From contig NZ_AP022616.1 of the NCBI RefSeq assembly GCF_010731115.1, positions 4,774,001 to 4,838,000 of the forward strand: DNA of 64,000 bases, written 5' to 3'. Shown here piece by piece: positions 11,431 through 20,327 of this stretch (positions within the stretch are counted from its first letter, which is position 1; each line of letters starts with the position of its first letter). Made by a program: the position numbers and the translations under genes. This DNA is from Mycolicibacterium phocaicum. GTDB lineage: Bacteria > Actinomycetota > Actinomycetes > Mycobacteriales > Mycobacteriaceae. The notes beneath the pieces were generated by a model. The model did not search any database and was not told the origin of the DNA. It saw only the letters and a program-made list of their open reading frames with translations.

Positions 11431-12312
11431 TTGCGATTCGTCGCGACACTGCTGTTGTGGCTGGTCACCACCGTCGCTGTGGCGGTGGCTGTGCCGGTCT
11501 GCTGGGCGCAGCACACACTTGTCGACCGGGGCGGCTACGTCGCCCTGGCCACCACGGCAGCCAAGAACCATGAGCTGCAGAAGGCCACGGCCAGCGAGCT
11601 GGGCATCCAGGTCAACAGGCTGGCCACCAGCTCGGGATACGACCTGAGCACCGGCACCGTGTCGAAAGCCGCCGGCATCTACACGTCCAGCTCGGCCTTC
11701 CCGGGCCAGTTCGGCGCCGCGAACGGCTACGCGCACGACTGGCTGTTCACCGACACCATGGCCCACTCGGACTCGTCCGGCCGGTGGACCATCGACCTGT
11801 CGCCGATGTTGTCGGACCGGTCGTTCAAGGCAACCTTGGCGGCGTTCGGGGTCCGCGTCCCGTCGAAGATCGAGGTACCGATCACCGATTCGGCCCAATC
11901 GTTGCGGCCGGGCCAGTTCCGCGCCGCGACGACGTGGGGACCGTGGGCTCGGGTCGGCATCTGCGTGCTGACGGGCGTGTTCGCCCTGCTGACACTGGCG
12001 GTGACCCGGTCGCGCGGCAAAACGGTTGCCGCCCTGGGTATCTCGACCATGATCGTCGGCGCCGCGGGCTGGGCCGGCATCGAGGCGGGGCGGCGCTACA
12101 TCAACGACGGGCTGAACCGCACCACCGGCAACGTCCGCCAGGTGGCCGACGTCATGGTCGACACGGCCATCGCCAACGCCCACCAGTGGCTCAACATCAC
12201 CCTCGCGATCGGCGGCGGGCTGGTGGTGCTGGGCGTGCTCCTCACGCTGCTGGGTAACCTGGGCCGGCGCGTCGTCCGCAAGCCCAAGCCCGCCGCAGCT
12301 CCCGCCGCCTGA
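11431..12312 (+). CDS. Conserved membrane protein, four hydrophobic segments
   Basis: The product is 293 aa. The TTG start at 11431 is chosen because of AGGAGG at 11421-11426, although the 4-nt spacing is short. An N-terminal membrane segment (residues 3-25) is followed by a roughly 130-residue extracytoplasmic domain rich in Ser/Thr/Ala. Two membrane segments lie near 175-225 and one near 255-280, before a basic tail (RRVVRKPKP). I recognise no catalytic motif. It lies 27 nt behind ppk2 and could be co-transcribed with it. Confidence 0.7.
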   Translation: MRFVATLLLWLVTTVAVAVAVPVCWAQHTLVDRGGYVALATTAAKNHELQKATASELGIQVNRLATSSGYDLSTGTVSKAAGIYTSSSAFPGQFGAANGYAHDWLFTDTMAHSDSSGRWTIDLSPMLSDRSFKATLAAFGVRVPSKIEVPITDSAQSLRPGQFRAATTWGPWARVGICVLTGVFALLTLAVTRSRGKTVAALGISTMIVGAAGWAGIEAGRRYINDGLNRTTGNVRQVADVMVDTAIANAHQWLNITLAIGGGLVVLGVLLTLLGNLGRRVVRKPKPAAAPAA

Positions 12313-12314
12313 CA

Positions 12315-12366
12315 GTGATTTGTGCACGAAAATCCGCGGCCGGCGCGGAAAATCGTGCACAAATCA
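12315..12366. repeat. Intergenic palindrome, GATTTGTGCACG family (copy 1)
   Basis: The outer arms GTGATTTGTGCACG (12315-12328) and CGTGCACAAATCAC (12353-12366) pair perfectly; the inner CCGCG/CGCGG also pairs. It fills the gap between two convergent genes. A closely similar element is at 37454-37502, also between convergent genes. It is probably a bidirectional terminator. Confidence 0.8.
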
Positions 12367-14376
12367 CGAGCCGACAGTGCGCTCCAGGAACGAGTAGACC
12401 AGCGCGGCCTTGAACGCGGCCTGCGAATTGTCCGCGGCCCCGCCGTGTCCACCCTCGATGTTCTCGTAGTAGCTGACGCGGTGGCCGGCGGCTTCGAGCG
12501 CCGCCGTCATCTTCCGCGCGTGGCCGGGGTGCACCCGGTCGTCGCGCGTCGAGGTGGTCATCAGCAGCGCCGGGTACTTCCGATCGGCCGAGATGTTCTG
12601 GTACGGCGAGTACTTCGAGATGAATTCCCAGTCGTCGGGGTTGTCCGGGTCGCCGTACTCGGCCACCCACGACGCGCCGGCGAGCAGCAGGTGATACCGC
12701 TTCATGTCGAGCAGCGGCACGCTGCACACCAAGGCGCCGAACAGTTCCGGATACCGCGTGAGCATGACGCCCATGAGGAGCCCGCCGTTGCTGCCGCCCT
12801 CGGCGGCGAGTTGGTCGACGGTGGTGATGCCGCGGCGCACCAGATCGGCCGCGACGGCGGCGAAGTCCTCGTACACCAGGTGGCGGCCCTCGCGCATGGC
12901 CTGGGTGTGCCAGCGCGGACCGTACTCGCCGCCGCCGCGGATGTTCGCCTCGACGTAGGTACCGCCCTGCGTCAGCCACAACCGTCCGAGCACCCCGGCG
13001 TAGCCTGGCAGCATCGACGACTCGAAGCCGCCGTATCCGCTCAGCAGCGTCTTGCGTGGCTCGTTGACACCGCGTTGTCCCACAACGAAGTACGGGATGC
13101 GCGTGCCGTCGGCGGACGTCGCGAAATGCTGTGACACCTCGACTTCGGAGGCGTCGAAGAATGCCGGGGCGCGCTTGATCTCGGTGACCGCGCCGCCGGC
13201 GTGGCCCCACAGCAGGCGCGACGGGCTGTCGAATCCGCTTGAATCCAGGAAGATTTCGTCGCCGTACTCGTCGACGTCGACGATGACCGTGGTGGCGTGC
13301 TCAGGCACGCCCGGAATGTCCGTGCGTTCCCACGTGCCCGGCGTGACCAGCTCGATGTGGCCGATGACGTCGACCAGCGTCTGCAGCAGCAGCCGGTCGC
13401 GGGTCCACGCGAAGTTCTGCATGCTGCTGTGGTCGTCGGGTTCGAAAACGACACTCAGCGCCCGGTTTCCGGCGAGGTAGTCGTCATAGCGTGCGGCCAG
13501 CAGCGTGCCCGCCGCATACGTCGTCTCGCCGACGGTCCATTCGACGCGCGGCCGGATCAGCAGCCAATCCCGGTGAATGGAGATCGCGGCATCGGTGGGG
13601 ACGTCGATGCGGACCAGCTCGCCGCCCCGGACCTCGTAGCGTTCGCGGTTGAAGAAGTCGGTGGACTGCGACACCAGCAACCGCTCGAAACCGGGTGTGC
13701 TGTCGTAGCCTGCGCCGACGCTGACGTCGGATGCCGCGCCCTCGAAGATCGTCACGGCCTCGGCCAGCGGCTGCCCGCGGTGCCACCGCTTGACGATCCG
13801 GGGGTACCCCGACTCGGTCATGGCGCCCGGCCCGAAGTCGGTGCCCACCAGCACCGTGTCGGGGGTCTCCCAGGAGACGCTGGACTTGGCTTCCGGCAGG
13901 TTGAATCCGTCGTCGACGAACTGCCTTGTCTCCATGTCGAACTCACGAACCACGGTGGCGTCGGCCCCGCCGCGCGACAGCGCGATCAGCGCCAGGTTCA
14001 ATCCGGGTTCGATGACGTCGGCGCCGGCCCACACCCAGTTCTCGTCCTCGTCGGCCGCGAGCTTGTCCAGGTCGATCAGCACGTCCCACTCGGGGGCTTC
14101 GGTGCGGTAGCTGTCGAGCGTCGTGCGACGCCACAGCCCGCGCGGGTTCTCCGCGTCGCGCCAGTAGTTGTAGAGGAACTCGCCCCGCCGGCGGACGTAC
14201 GGGATGCGGGCGTCGGTGTCCATCACCTCGAGGGCATCGGCGCGCATCTGCTCGAAGCGCTCGCCGCCGAACTCGGCGATCGTCGGCTCGTTGTGCGCAC
14301 GCACCCAGGCGAGGGCGTCGTCACCCGTGACGTCCTCGAGCCAGAGGTAGGGATCAACTGGGGATTCAGAACTCAC
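12364..14376 (-). CDS. Prolyl oligopeptidase family serine peptidase (S9A)
   Basis: The product is about 670 aa from the GTG at 14376. The frame stays open to an ATG at 14427, but that start would overlap the divergent DUF779 gene. The N-terminal half is the beta-propeller that begins DPYLWLEDVTGDDALAWV. The C-terminal alpha/beta-hydrolase domain carries the triad: Ser529 in GGSNGGLL, Asp near 612 in TRDDRVHP and His near 644 in EGGHGGAAD. Enzymes of this family cut short peptides after proline. The gene is orthologous in position and type to Rv0457c. Its end meets the 12315-12366 palindrome. Confidence 0.9.
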   Translation of the reverse strand: MSSESPVDPYLWLEDVTGDDALAWVRAHNEPTIAEFGGERFEQMRADALEVMDTDARIPYVRRRGEFLYNYWRDAENPRGLWRRTTLDSYRTEAPEWDVLIDLDKLAADEDENWVWAGADVIEPGLNLALIALSRGGADATVVREFDMETRQFVDDGFNLPEAKSSVSWETPDTVLVGTDFGPGAMTESGYPRIVKRWHRGQPLAEAVTIFEGAASDVSVGAGYDSTPGFERLLVSQSTDFFNRERYEVRGGELVRIDVPTDAAISIHRDWLLIRPRVEWTVGETTYAAGTLLAARYDDYLAGNRALSVVFEPDDHSSMQNFAWTRDRLLLQTLVDVIGHIELVTPGTWERTDIPGVPEHATTVIVDVDEYGDEIFLDSSGFDSPSRLLWGHAGGAVTEIKRAPAFFDASEVEVSQHFATSADGTRIPYFVVGQRGVNEPRKTLLSGYGGFESSMLPGYAGVLGRLWLTQGGTYVEANIRGGGEYGPRWHTQAMREGRHLVYEDFAAVAADLVRRGITTVDQLAAEGGSNGGLLMGVMLTRYPELFGALVCSVPLLDMKRYHLLLAGASWVAEYGDPDNPDDWEFISKYSPYQNISADRKYPALLMTTSTRDDRVHPGHARKMTAALEAAGHRVSYYENIEGGHGGAADNSQAAFKAALVYSFLERTVGS

Positions 14377-14399
14377 CTGGTCATTCTTACTCCCCGGCG

Positions 14400-14405
14400 T
14401 AGGGT
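14400..14405 (+). promoter_or_regulatory. -10 element of a leaderless DUF779 transcript
   Basis: TAGGGT ends 6 nt before the ATG at 14412, and no Shine-Dalgarno precedes the start. It lies in the 35-nt gap to the divergent peptidase gene. Confidence 0.55.
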
Positions 14406-14411
14406 GGCCGT

Positions 14412-14897
14412 ATGCCATCTCGGGCACTGATCACCGCCGAGGCCGCCGAGCTGCTGCGCGCGCTGCAGAACCAGCACGGCCCCTTGATGTTTCACCAGTC
14501 GGGCGGATGCTGCGACGGCTCGTCGCCGATGTGCTATCCCGACGGCGACTTCATCGTGGGGGACCGGGACGTGCTGCTGGCGGTTCTCGATGTCGGCTCC
14601 GACGGCGTCCCGGTGTGGATCTCCGGGCCGCAGTTCGAGGCCTGGCAGCACACCCAGCTCATCATCGACGTGGTCGTGGGCCGGGGTAGCGGGTTCAGCC
14701 TGGAGGCGCCCGAAGGCAAGCGCTTCCTGTCGCGCGGGCGGGTGTTCAGCGAGGCGGAGAACGCCGCGTTGGTCGCGCAGCCGCCCGTCACCGGCGCGCA
14801 GTACGCGCAGGGCGTCAGGCCGGTGCGGGACGGCACGCTGATCGTCGATCACGCCGAGGAGGCGTGCCCCGTGCCGGGTGTCAGGCCTCTGGCTTGA
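14412..14897 (+). CDS. DUF779 family protein
   Basis: This 161-aa protein has the conserved Cys cluster [14 protein letters not shown] at residues 28-41 and the [17 protein letters not shown] segment of DUF779. In mycobacteria the family usually sits beside an aldehyde or alcohol dehydrogenase (Rv0458-Rv0459). Here the dehydrogenase partner is missing from this position. The Cys cluster suggests metal or thiol chemistry but the function is unknown. Its last 17 nt overlap the convergent methyltransferase gene. Confidence 0.8.
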   Translation: MPSRALITAEAAELLRALQNQHGPLMFHQSGGCCDGSSPMCYPDGDFIVGDRDVLLAVLDVGSDGVPVWISGPQFEAWQHTQLIIDVVVGRGSGFSLEAPEGKRFLSRGRVFSEAENAALVAQPPVTGAQYAQGVRPVRDGTLIVDHAEEACPVPGVRPLA

Positions 14898-15771
14898 CGT
14901 AGGTCACCAGATTGACGTCGAGCATCTCGTCACTGAAGTAGTGCCGGCACCCGCGCAGGTACCGCATGTAGCGCTGGTAGACCTCCTCTGAGGTGACGGC
15001 CAGGGCCTGCTCGCGGCGCGCCTCCAGCTTGTCGGCCCAGATGCCGAGCGTCTGGATGTAGTGCGGGCGCAGCGAGAGGCATTCCGGCACCTCGAATCCG
15101 GCTTTCCTGCCGTGCTCGACCATCATGTCGGCGGTCGGGATCCGTCCGCCAGGAAAGATTTCGGTGACCATGAACTTGATGAAGCGCGCGGTCTCGAACG
15201 TCAGCGCCTTGCCCCGCCGATTCAGGTCGTAGGGGTGATATCCGGTGCTGCTCTGGATCACCATCCGGCCGCCCGCGGGCAGGATGTCGAAGCAGTTCGT
15301 GAAGAAGTCGTCGTAGCGGTCGAACCCGAAGTGCTCGAAGGCCTCGATGGAGACGATGCGGTCCACCGGCCGGTGAAACTGCTCCCAGCCGTGGAGCTGC
15401 AGCTCCCGGGTACGCGGGGAATCGATGCCGTCCAGTAGGCGCTTGGTGTACGCGAACTGATTCTTGGACAGGGTCAGGCCGATGACGTTGACGTCGTACT
15501 TCTCGACGGCGCGGCGCATGGTCGCGCCCCAGCCGCAGCCGATGTCCAGCAGCCTCATCCCCGGTTCCAGGTTCAGCTTGTCCAGATTCAGGTCGATCTT
15601 CGCCACCTGGGCGTCTTCGAGGCTCAGGCCGGGCGGTTCGAAATAGGCGCAGCTGTAGGTACGGCTGGGATCCTGGAACAGGCCGAAGAAGTCGTCGGAG
15701 ATGTCGTAATGGGCCTGGATGTCCTCGAAGTGTGGCTGCAATTGCGTTGTGGCTGGCGTGGTTTCGCTCAT
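14881..15771 (-). CDS. Mycolic acid cyclopropane synthase-type methyltransferase (CmaA/MmaA family), distal copy
   Basis: This 296-aa S-adenosylmethionine methyltransferase carries [20 protein letters not shown] (motif I, near 74) and [17 protein letters not shown] (bicarbonate/active-site region, near 140). The family cyclopropanates, methylates or hydroxylates the meromycolate chain on ACP-bound precursors. Specificity cannot be read from sequence alone. It is the second gene of a two-gene operon, starting 5 nt after the upstream paralogue's stop. No such pair is present between the Rv0459 and Rv0462 orthologues in M. tuberculosis as I know it. Confidence 0.88.
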   Translation of the reverse strand: MSETTPATTQLQPHFEDIQAHYDISDDFFGLFQDPSRTYSCAYFEPPGLSLEDAQVAKIDLNLDKLNLEPGMRLLDIGCGWGATMRRAVEKYDVNVIGLTLSKNQFAYTKRLLDGIDSPRTRELQLHGWEQFHRPVDRIVSIEAFEHFGFDRYDDFFTNCFDILPAGGRMVIQSSTGYHPYDLNRRGKALTFETARFIKFMVTEIFPGGRIPTADMMVEHGRKAGFEVPECLSLRPHYIQTLGIWADKLEARREQALAVTSEEVYQRYMRYLRGCRHYFSDEMLDVNLVTYVKPEA

Positions 15772-15776
15772 GGCAG

Positions 15777-16640
15777 CTACTTCTCCAACGTGAACTGGAC
15801 GACGTCGGCCTGCTTGTTGCGGAACAATTCGGCGCAGCCGGTCAGGTACTTCGCATAGCGGTCGTAGACCTCCAGCGACTGGATTCTGATGGCCTCGTCC
15901 CGGTGTTCCGCCAGGTTCTGTGCCCAGATGTCGAGCGTCGTGGCGTAATGCGGCTGCAGTGAGTGTTTCCGGGTGACGGTGTATCCGGCCGCCGTTGCGA
16001 GTTCCTCCACGACGGGGATGATCGGCAGCCGGCCGCCCGGGAAGATGTCTGTCAGCAGAAACTTCACGAAGCGGGCGAATTCGAACGTCAGCGGTATCCC
16101 GAGCTCCTTGGCATCACGGAAGTCGAAGCCGCAGATGGTGTGCAGCAGCATGACGCCGTCGGGCGGCATGGCCGCGTACGTCCGCCGGAAGAACTCCGGA
16201 TAGCGGTCCGGACCGAAGTGCTCGAAGGCGCCGATCGAGACGATCCGGTCGACCGGCTCGTCGAACTGCTCCCAGCCCTGCAACCGGACCTCACGGCTAC
16301 GGGCGCTGTCCATCCGGTCGAAGGTGCGCTGGACATGCGCCGCCTGGTTCCGCGACAGCGTCAGGCCGATCACGTCGACGTCGTACCGTTCGACGGCGCG
16401 CAGCATCGTCGAGCCCCAGCCGCAGCCGATGTCCAGCAGCTTCATCCTCGGCAGCAGGCCGAGCTTGCTGAGCGCCAGGTCGATCTTCGCCAACTGCGCT
16501 TCCTGCAGCGTCATGTCGTCGCGCACGAAGTAGGCGCAGCTGTAGGTCTGTGTCGGATCGAGGAACAGCCGGAAGAACTCGTCAGACAGGTCGTAGTGCG
16601 CCTGCACATCGCTGAAGTGCGGCATCAAGGAATTGGACAC
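15777..16640 (-). CDS. Mycolic acid cyclopropane synthase-type methyltransferase, proximal copy
   Basis: The product is 287 aa with a GTG start preceded by AAAGGG. Motif I is [13 protein letters not shown] (residues 68-80) and the active-site region is [17 protein letters not shown] (from 136). HYDLSDEFF near the N-terminus is the family's helical lid. It shares the full domain layout with the downstream copy but is only moderately similar to it, so the duplication is not recent. It is divergent from lpd. Substrate specificity is undetermined. Confidence 0.88.
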   Translation of the reverse strand: MSNSLMPHFSDVQAHYDLSDEFFRLFLDPTQTYSCAYFVRDDMTLQEAQLAKIDLALSKLGLLPRMKLLDIGCGWGSTMLRAVERYDVDVIGLTLSRNQAAHVQRTFDRMDSARSREVRLQGWEQFDEPVDRIVSIGAFEHFGPDRYPEFFRRTYAAMPPDGVMLLHTICGFDFRDAKELGIPLTFEFARFVKFLLTDIFPGGRLPIIPVVEELATAAGYTVTRKHSLQPHYATTLDIWAQNLAEHRDEAIRIQSLEVYDRYAKYLTGCAELFRNKQADVVQFTLEK

Positions 16641-16745
16641 GGGACATCGACCCTTTCTGGCGATAGGTCCCCGCCGTATACCCCGTTTCGCAAAGTTGAA
16701 TCGGTCTCTCGACCCGCCCCGCCGCCGCGCCTATAAGGTGTGCAT

Positions 16746-18140
16746 GTGACTCACTATGACGTCGTCGTTCTCGGAGCCGGTCCCGGCGGATATGTCGCCG
16801 CAATTCGTGCAGCCCAGCTGGGGCTGACCACCGCCATCGTCGAACCGAAGTACTGGGGCGGCGTCTGTCTCAACGTGGGATGCATCCCGTCCAAGGCGCT
16901 GCTGCGCAACGCGGAGCTGGCCCACATCTTCACCAAGGAAGCCAAGACCTTCGGCATCAGCGGCGAGGCGAGCTTCGACTTCGGCGCCGCGTTCGACCGC
17001 AGCCGCAAGGTCGCCGAGGGCCGCGTCGCGGGCGTGCACTTCCTGATGAAGAAGAACAAGATCACCGAGGTTCACGGCTACGGCACCTTCACCGGGCCCA
17101 AGTCGATGTCGGTCAAGCTCAACGAAGGTGGCATCGAGGAGCTCACCTTCGACAACGCGATCATCGCGACCGGCTCGTCAGTCCGGCTGGTGCCCGGCAC
17201 CGCGCTGAGCGAGAACGTCGTCACCTACGAGAAGCAGATCATGACGCGGGACCTCCCCGGCTCGATCATCATCGCCGGCGCGGGCGCCATCGGTATGGAG
17301 TTCGCCTACGTCCTGAAGAACTACGGCGTCGACGTGACCATCGTCGAGTTCCTGCCGCGCGCGTTGCCCAACGAGGATGCCGAGGTCTCCAAGGAGATCG
17401 AGAAGCAGTACAAGAAGTTGGGCGTCAAGATCCTCACCGGCACCAAGGTCGAGTCGATCAAGGACAACGGTTCGGACGTGACCGTCGTGGTCAGCAAGGA
17501 CGGCGCCACCCAGGAACTCAAAGCCGACAAGGTGTTGCAGGCCATCGGTTTCGGGCCCAACGTCGAGGGCTACGGCCTGGAGACGACGGGTGTCACGCTG
17601 ACCGAACGCGGCGCCATCGCCATCGACGACAACATGCGCACCAACGTGCCGCACATCTATGCCATCGGTGACGTCACCGCCAAGCTGATGCTGGCACACG
17701 TCGCCGAGGCGATGGGCGTCGTCGCCGCCGAGACCATCGCCGGCGCCGAGACTCTGACCTTCGATGACTACCGGATGATGCCGCGCGCCACGTTCTGCCA
17801 GCCGCAGGTCGCCAGCTTCGGGCTCACCGAGGAGCAGGCCAAGGCCGAGGGCTACGACGTCGTTGTCGCCAAGTTCCCGTTCACCGCCAACGGCAAGGCA
17901 CACGGCCTGGCGGACCCGACCGGTTTCGTGAAGCTGATCGCGGACAAGAAGCACCTCGAGCTGCTTGGTGGACACCTGATCGGCCCCGACGTCTCCGAGC
18001 TCCTGCCCGAGCTGACGCTCGCCCAGAAGTGGGACCTGACCGCCACCGAACTGGCCCGCAACGTGCACACCCACCCGACGCTGTCGGAGGCGCTGCAGGA
18101 AGCCATCCACGGCCTGGCCGGCCACATGATCAACTTCTGA
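16746..18140 (+). CDS. lpdC: Dihydrolipoamide dehydrogenase
   Basis: This is the E3 flavoprotein shared by the pyruvate dehydrogenase complex and the peroxynitrite reductase system in mycobacteria, reoxidising dihydrolipoamide with NAD+. The product is 464 aa, exactly the M. tuberculosis length. FAD-binding [11 protein letters not shown] is at 10-20, redox-active Cys41 and Cys46 in [16 protein letters not shown]-binding [13 protein letters not shown] near 180, and the active-site His in HTHPTLSEA near 443. The GTG at 16746 ([10 protein letters not shown]) is chosen by family alignment over a GTG two codons upstream. TATAAG at 16732-16737 is a good -10 element 8 nt before it. Confidence 0.96.
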   Translation: MTHYDVVVLGAGPGGYVAAIRAAQLGLTTAIVEPKYWGGVCLNVGCIPSKALLRNAELAHIFTKEAKTFGISGEASFDFGAAFDRSRKVAEGRVAGVHFLMKKNKITEVHGYGTFTGPKSMSVKLNEGGIEELTFDNAIIATGSSVRLVPGTALSENVVTYEKQIMTRDLPGSIIIAGAGAIGMEFAYVLKNYGVDVTIVEFLPRALPNEDAEVSKEIEKQYKKLGVKILTGTKVESIKDNGSDVTVVVSKDGATQELKADKVLQAIGFGPNVEGYGLETTGVTLTERGAIAIDDNMRTNVPHIYAIGDVTAKLMLAHVAEAMGVVAAETIAGAETLTFDDYRMMPRATFCQPQVASFGLTEEQAKAEGYDVVVAKFPFTANGKAHGLADPTGFVKLIADKKHLELLGGHLIGPDVSELLPELTLAQKWDLTATELARNVHTHPTLSEALQEAIHGLAGHMINF

Positions 18141-18147
18141 GTCGGTC

Positions 18148-18417
18148 TTGCGCGCGAACGTTGTTGCCGCGATAGGCGGTTTGGTCGTCGGCCACATGTT
18201 GTGGCTGCTGGCCATCTCGCTCGCGATGGACACCACCAGCATCAGTTTCTGGGTGCTGGTGGTATCCGCCGCGGTCGTCGTGGTGGCCGGCGTCGCGGTG
18301 TTCTTCGCTCGAAAGTTTCAGGAGCGCAAGGCTTTTGCCAAGTCCGCGTTCCTGTGGTGCCTGCCCGTCGCGCCGGTGTTGATGACGCTGGCGGTACTCG
18401 GCGTCACCTACCTCTAG
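18148..18417 (+). CDS. Small conserved membrane protein (Rv0463-like)
   Basis: The product is 89 aa from a TTG start, with three hydrophobic segments at about 5-25, 33-52 and 68-88, separated by short basic loops (ARKFQERKAFAK). It follows lpd by 7 nt, so co-transcription is likely. Its TAG stop shares the CTAG at 18414-18417 with the stop of the convergent CMD gene. Function unknown. Confidence 0.7.
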   Translation: MRANVVAAIGGLVVGHMLWLLAISLAMDTTSISFWVLVVSAAVVVVAGVAVFFARKFQERKAFAKSAFLWCLPVAPVLMTLAVLGVTYL

Positions 18418-18980
18418 TCCGGGAAGTCGAGCGGCACGCGCAGCGTCGCGATGGTGGCCGCCAGGCCGTCGTACTGCGCTGCCAGCAGGCAGAAGTCGAT
18501 GAGCTGCTTGCGGTCCAGGTACGCCGCCAGCGACTTCCACGTCTGGTCGGACACCGACCGGGTGATGACGAACTCGTCCGTCGCGGTGATCAGGATGCGC
18601 TGCCGGTCGGTGAGGCCCTCGGCGTCCGGCCCTTCGAAAATGCGGGCCTGCGTCTCGGCGTCGACGCCGCGGCTGCGGGCGAGGCGACGGTGCTGCTGTA
18701 GTTCGTACTCGCTGCCGCGCAGATGAGCGACGCGCAGGATCACCAGCTCGGCGTCCCTGAGGCCGAGCTTGCTGCGGCCCAGCAGCATGCCGGAGTAGGG
18801 GAGGAAGGTCAGGAACAGCAGGTGATGCTGGCCGAGGACGTTGAAGAGCGCGAACCTCGGGGCCCGGATGGTCTTGGCGCCGATCTTGGCGATGACCCAA
18901 TTCAGCGGGCCGAGTTCACGGAAGCCGCCGGGTTCGATGCGGGCCGGCTCGATGCTGTTCACAATTCCCGAGTCTGGCAC
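18414..18980 (-). CDS. Carboxymuconolactone decarboxylase (AhpD-like) family protein without the CxxC pair
   Basis: This 188-aa protein has an all-helical CMD fold: LGLRDAELVILRVAHLRGSEYELQQH (active-site helix), then ILITATDEFV and LIDFCLLAAQYDGLA. AhpD peroxidase relatives have CxxC where this protein reads GSEYE, so alkylhydroperoxidase activity is unlikely. It matches Rv0464c in type and position. The start is either GTG 18980 or GTG 18962; the choice is not settled. In M. tuberculosis the next gene is ramB; here about 5.6 kb of extra genes intervene. Confidence 0.75.
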   Translation of the reverse strand: MPDSGIVNSIEPARIEPGGFRELGPLNWVIAKIGAKTIRAPRFALFNVLGQHHLLFLTFLPYSGMLLGRSKLGLRDAELVILRVAHLRGSEYELQQHRRLARSRGVDAETQARIFEGPDAEGLTDRQRILITATDEFVITRSVSDQTWKSLAAYLDRKQLIDFCLLAAQYDGLAATIATLRVPLDFPD

Positions 18981-18994
18981 AGGCGGCGGGGTCT

Positions 18995-19000
18995 TAGGGT
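18995..19000 (+). promoter_or_regulatory. -10 element of a leaderless lipoprotein transcript
   Basis: TAGGGT ends 6 nt before the ATG at 19007. Confidence 0.5.
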
Positions 19001-19006
19001 CGAGCG

Positions 19007-20260
19007 ATGGGGTGGAAACGGGTGGGGGCCGTGATTTTCGTGGTCGCGTTGATGGTCGTTGGTTGTAGTGATCGGGTTACGGATGTGGTGGTGTCGCGGG
19101 CCGCCGACCACCCGCTGCTGCGGTACCTGCCGACGCTGGCCGACGTGCCGGGGATGGTCGAGGTCGGCTACGAAGTGCCGCGCAATGACGAATTCTCCGC
19201 ACAGCGTCGAAACGAGTGCTCGTGGTATCCCGAACCGGGCGACCCGGACGGGCCGCAGCTGTCTGCCGCCTACTGGCAGGACACCGACCGCAACGGCAGC
19301 GTGATCAACGTTCAGCTGTGGCGAACCCGCCCCGGCGAGAACGTCGTCGACGAGATGGTGACATGGGGGACCCGCTGCGCCACCTACCGCGACGTATACG
19401 GCATCTGGGCCGTCCGGACATTTCGCAACATTCATGGAATGCCCACCGATGCAATCCAATTCGACACGAAAAAGACGTCGCGCGAGCTGCACGACCCCGA
19501 CCCCGACTCGACTGGGCCTTACCAACGGACCGTCATTCTGACGCGCGATGGGGTGGTCCTGCGGGTCCGTGTCATGCCCTCCGGATTGCATCCACCAACG
19601 GACCACGATCTCGCGCAGGTGGTCAACGCTTTCGTCAGGCATGCGGCTGCGCAACCGTCCGATGCCATCCAGACTTCCAGCGTTGCGCCGTGGCCCGCGG
19701 CGCAGCTCTCGGCTCTGGTCATGACACCACCGGTCAAGAGCGGCAGTCGAGTGGTGCAATTGTCAGCGCAGCCGGAGGGCGACGCGCCTGCGGACTGCTC
19801 AGCCGACCCACTCTCGTCGTCCCGATCCGGCGCCGATCGATTGGCGGATGCGCTCGAAGTCGCGACGGTCTTGCGCGAGCACGACGGGTACGACGGCATC
19901 GCGGCGGTGAATGAATGGGTCAACCGTTGCAGCACACAGTCGTTCGTGCCCGAGGTCTGCGCTGACAAAGCGAAGGAGGCACACCTGGAAGCCACGCCGC
20001 CGGTACGGATCGAAGGCGAGTTGGTGTCCGGCTACCAGGGCGTCGTGCTCGGCGAGAGCTATGTGAAGACCACGAAGTACTGCCAGCCGGATTCTGTGGT
20101 GGCCCAGATGGTCCGGGTCCGCGGAATCTTGTTGCGGGCGGTGTCGTTGGTGGTGCGACGCGCCGAGGGTGAGGATCGAAGTCAGGCGCGCCGGCGCGCG
20201 CTCGACGACCAGCGCCAACAGCTGGCCTACGTGATCCACCGTGTGCAGCGGGCGCGCTGA
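19007..20260 (+). CDS. Putative lipoprotein
   Basis: The product is 417 aa. The N-terminus MGWKRVGAVIFVVALMVVGC is a lipoprotein signal peptide with lipobox VVGC; Cys20 would be acylated. The mature part has several paired Cys (NECSWYP, WGTRCATY, APADCSAD, NRCSTQ, EVCADK, KYCQPD), suggesting disulphides outside the membrane. I do not recognise the domain; it looks like two repeats of the same Cys-containing unit, about residues 40-210 and 225-400. Codon use includes more AT-ending codons than the neighbouring core genes. It is the first gene of the accessory block. Confidence 0.75.
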   Translation: MGWKRVGAVIFVVALMVVGCSDRVTDVVVSRAADHPLLRYLPTLADVPGMVEVGYEVPRNDEFSAQRRNECSWYPEPGDPDGPQLSAAYWQDTDRNGSVINVQLWRTRPGENVVDEMVTWGTRCATYRDVYGIWAVRTFRNIHGMPTDAIQFDTKKTSRELHDPDPDSTGPYQRTVILTRDGVVLRVRVMPSGLHPPTDHDLAQVVNAFVRHAAAQPSDAIQTSSVAPWPAAQLSALVMTPPVKSGSRVVQLSAQPEGDAPADCSADPLSSSRSGADRLADALEVATVLREHDGYDGIAAVNEWVNRCSTQSFVPEVCADKAKEAHLEATPPVRIEGELVSGYQGVVLGESYVKTTKYCQPDSVVAQMVRVRGILLRAVSLVVRRAEGEDRSQARRRALDDQRQQLAYVIHRVQRAR

Positions 20261-20327
20261 CGTTTCGCTGAGTCGCAAATTGGTCGCAAATTGCTGGTAG
20301 CGGCGGCCGACGGCCTATCGTCTATGC

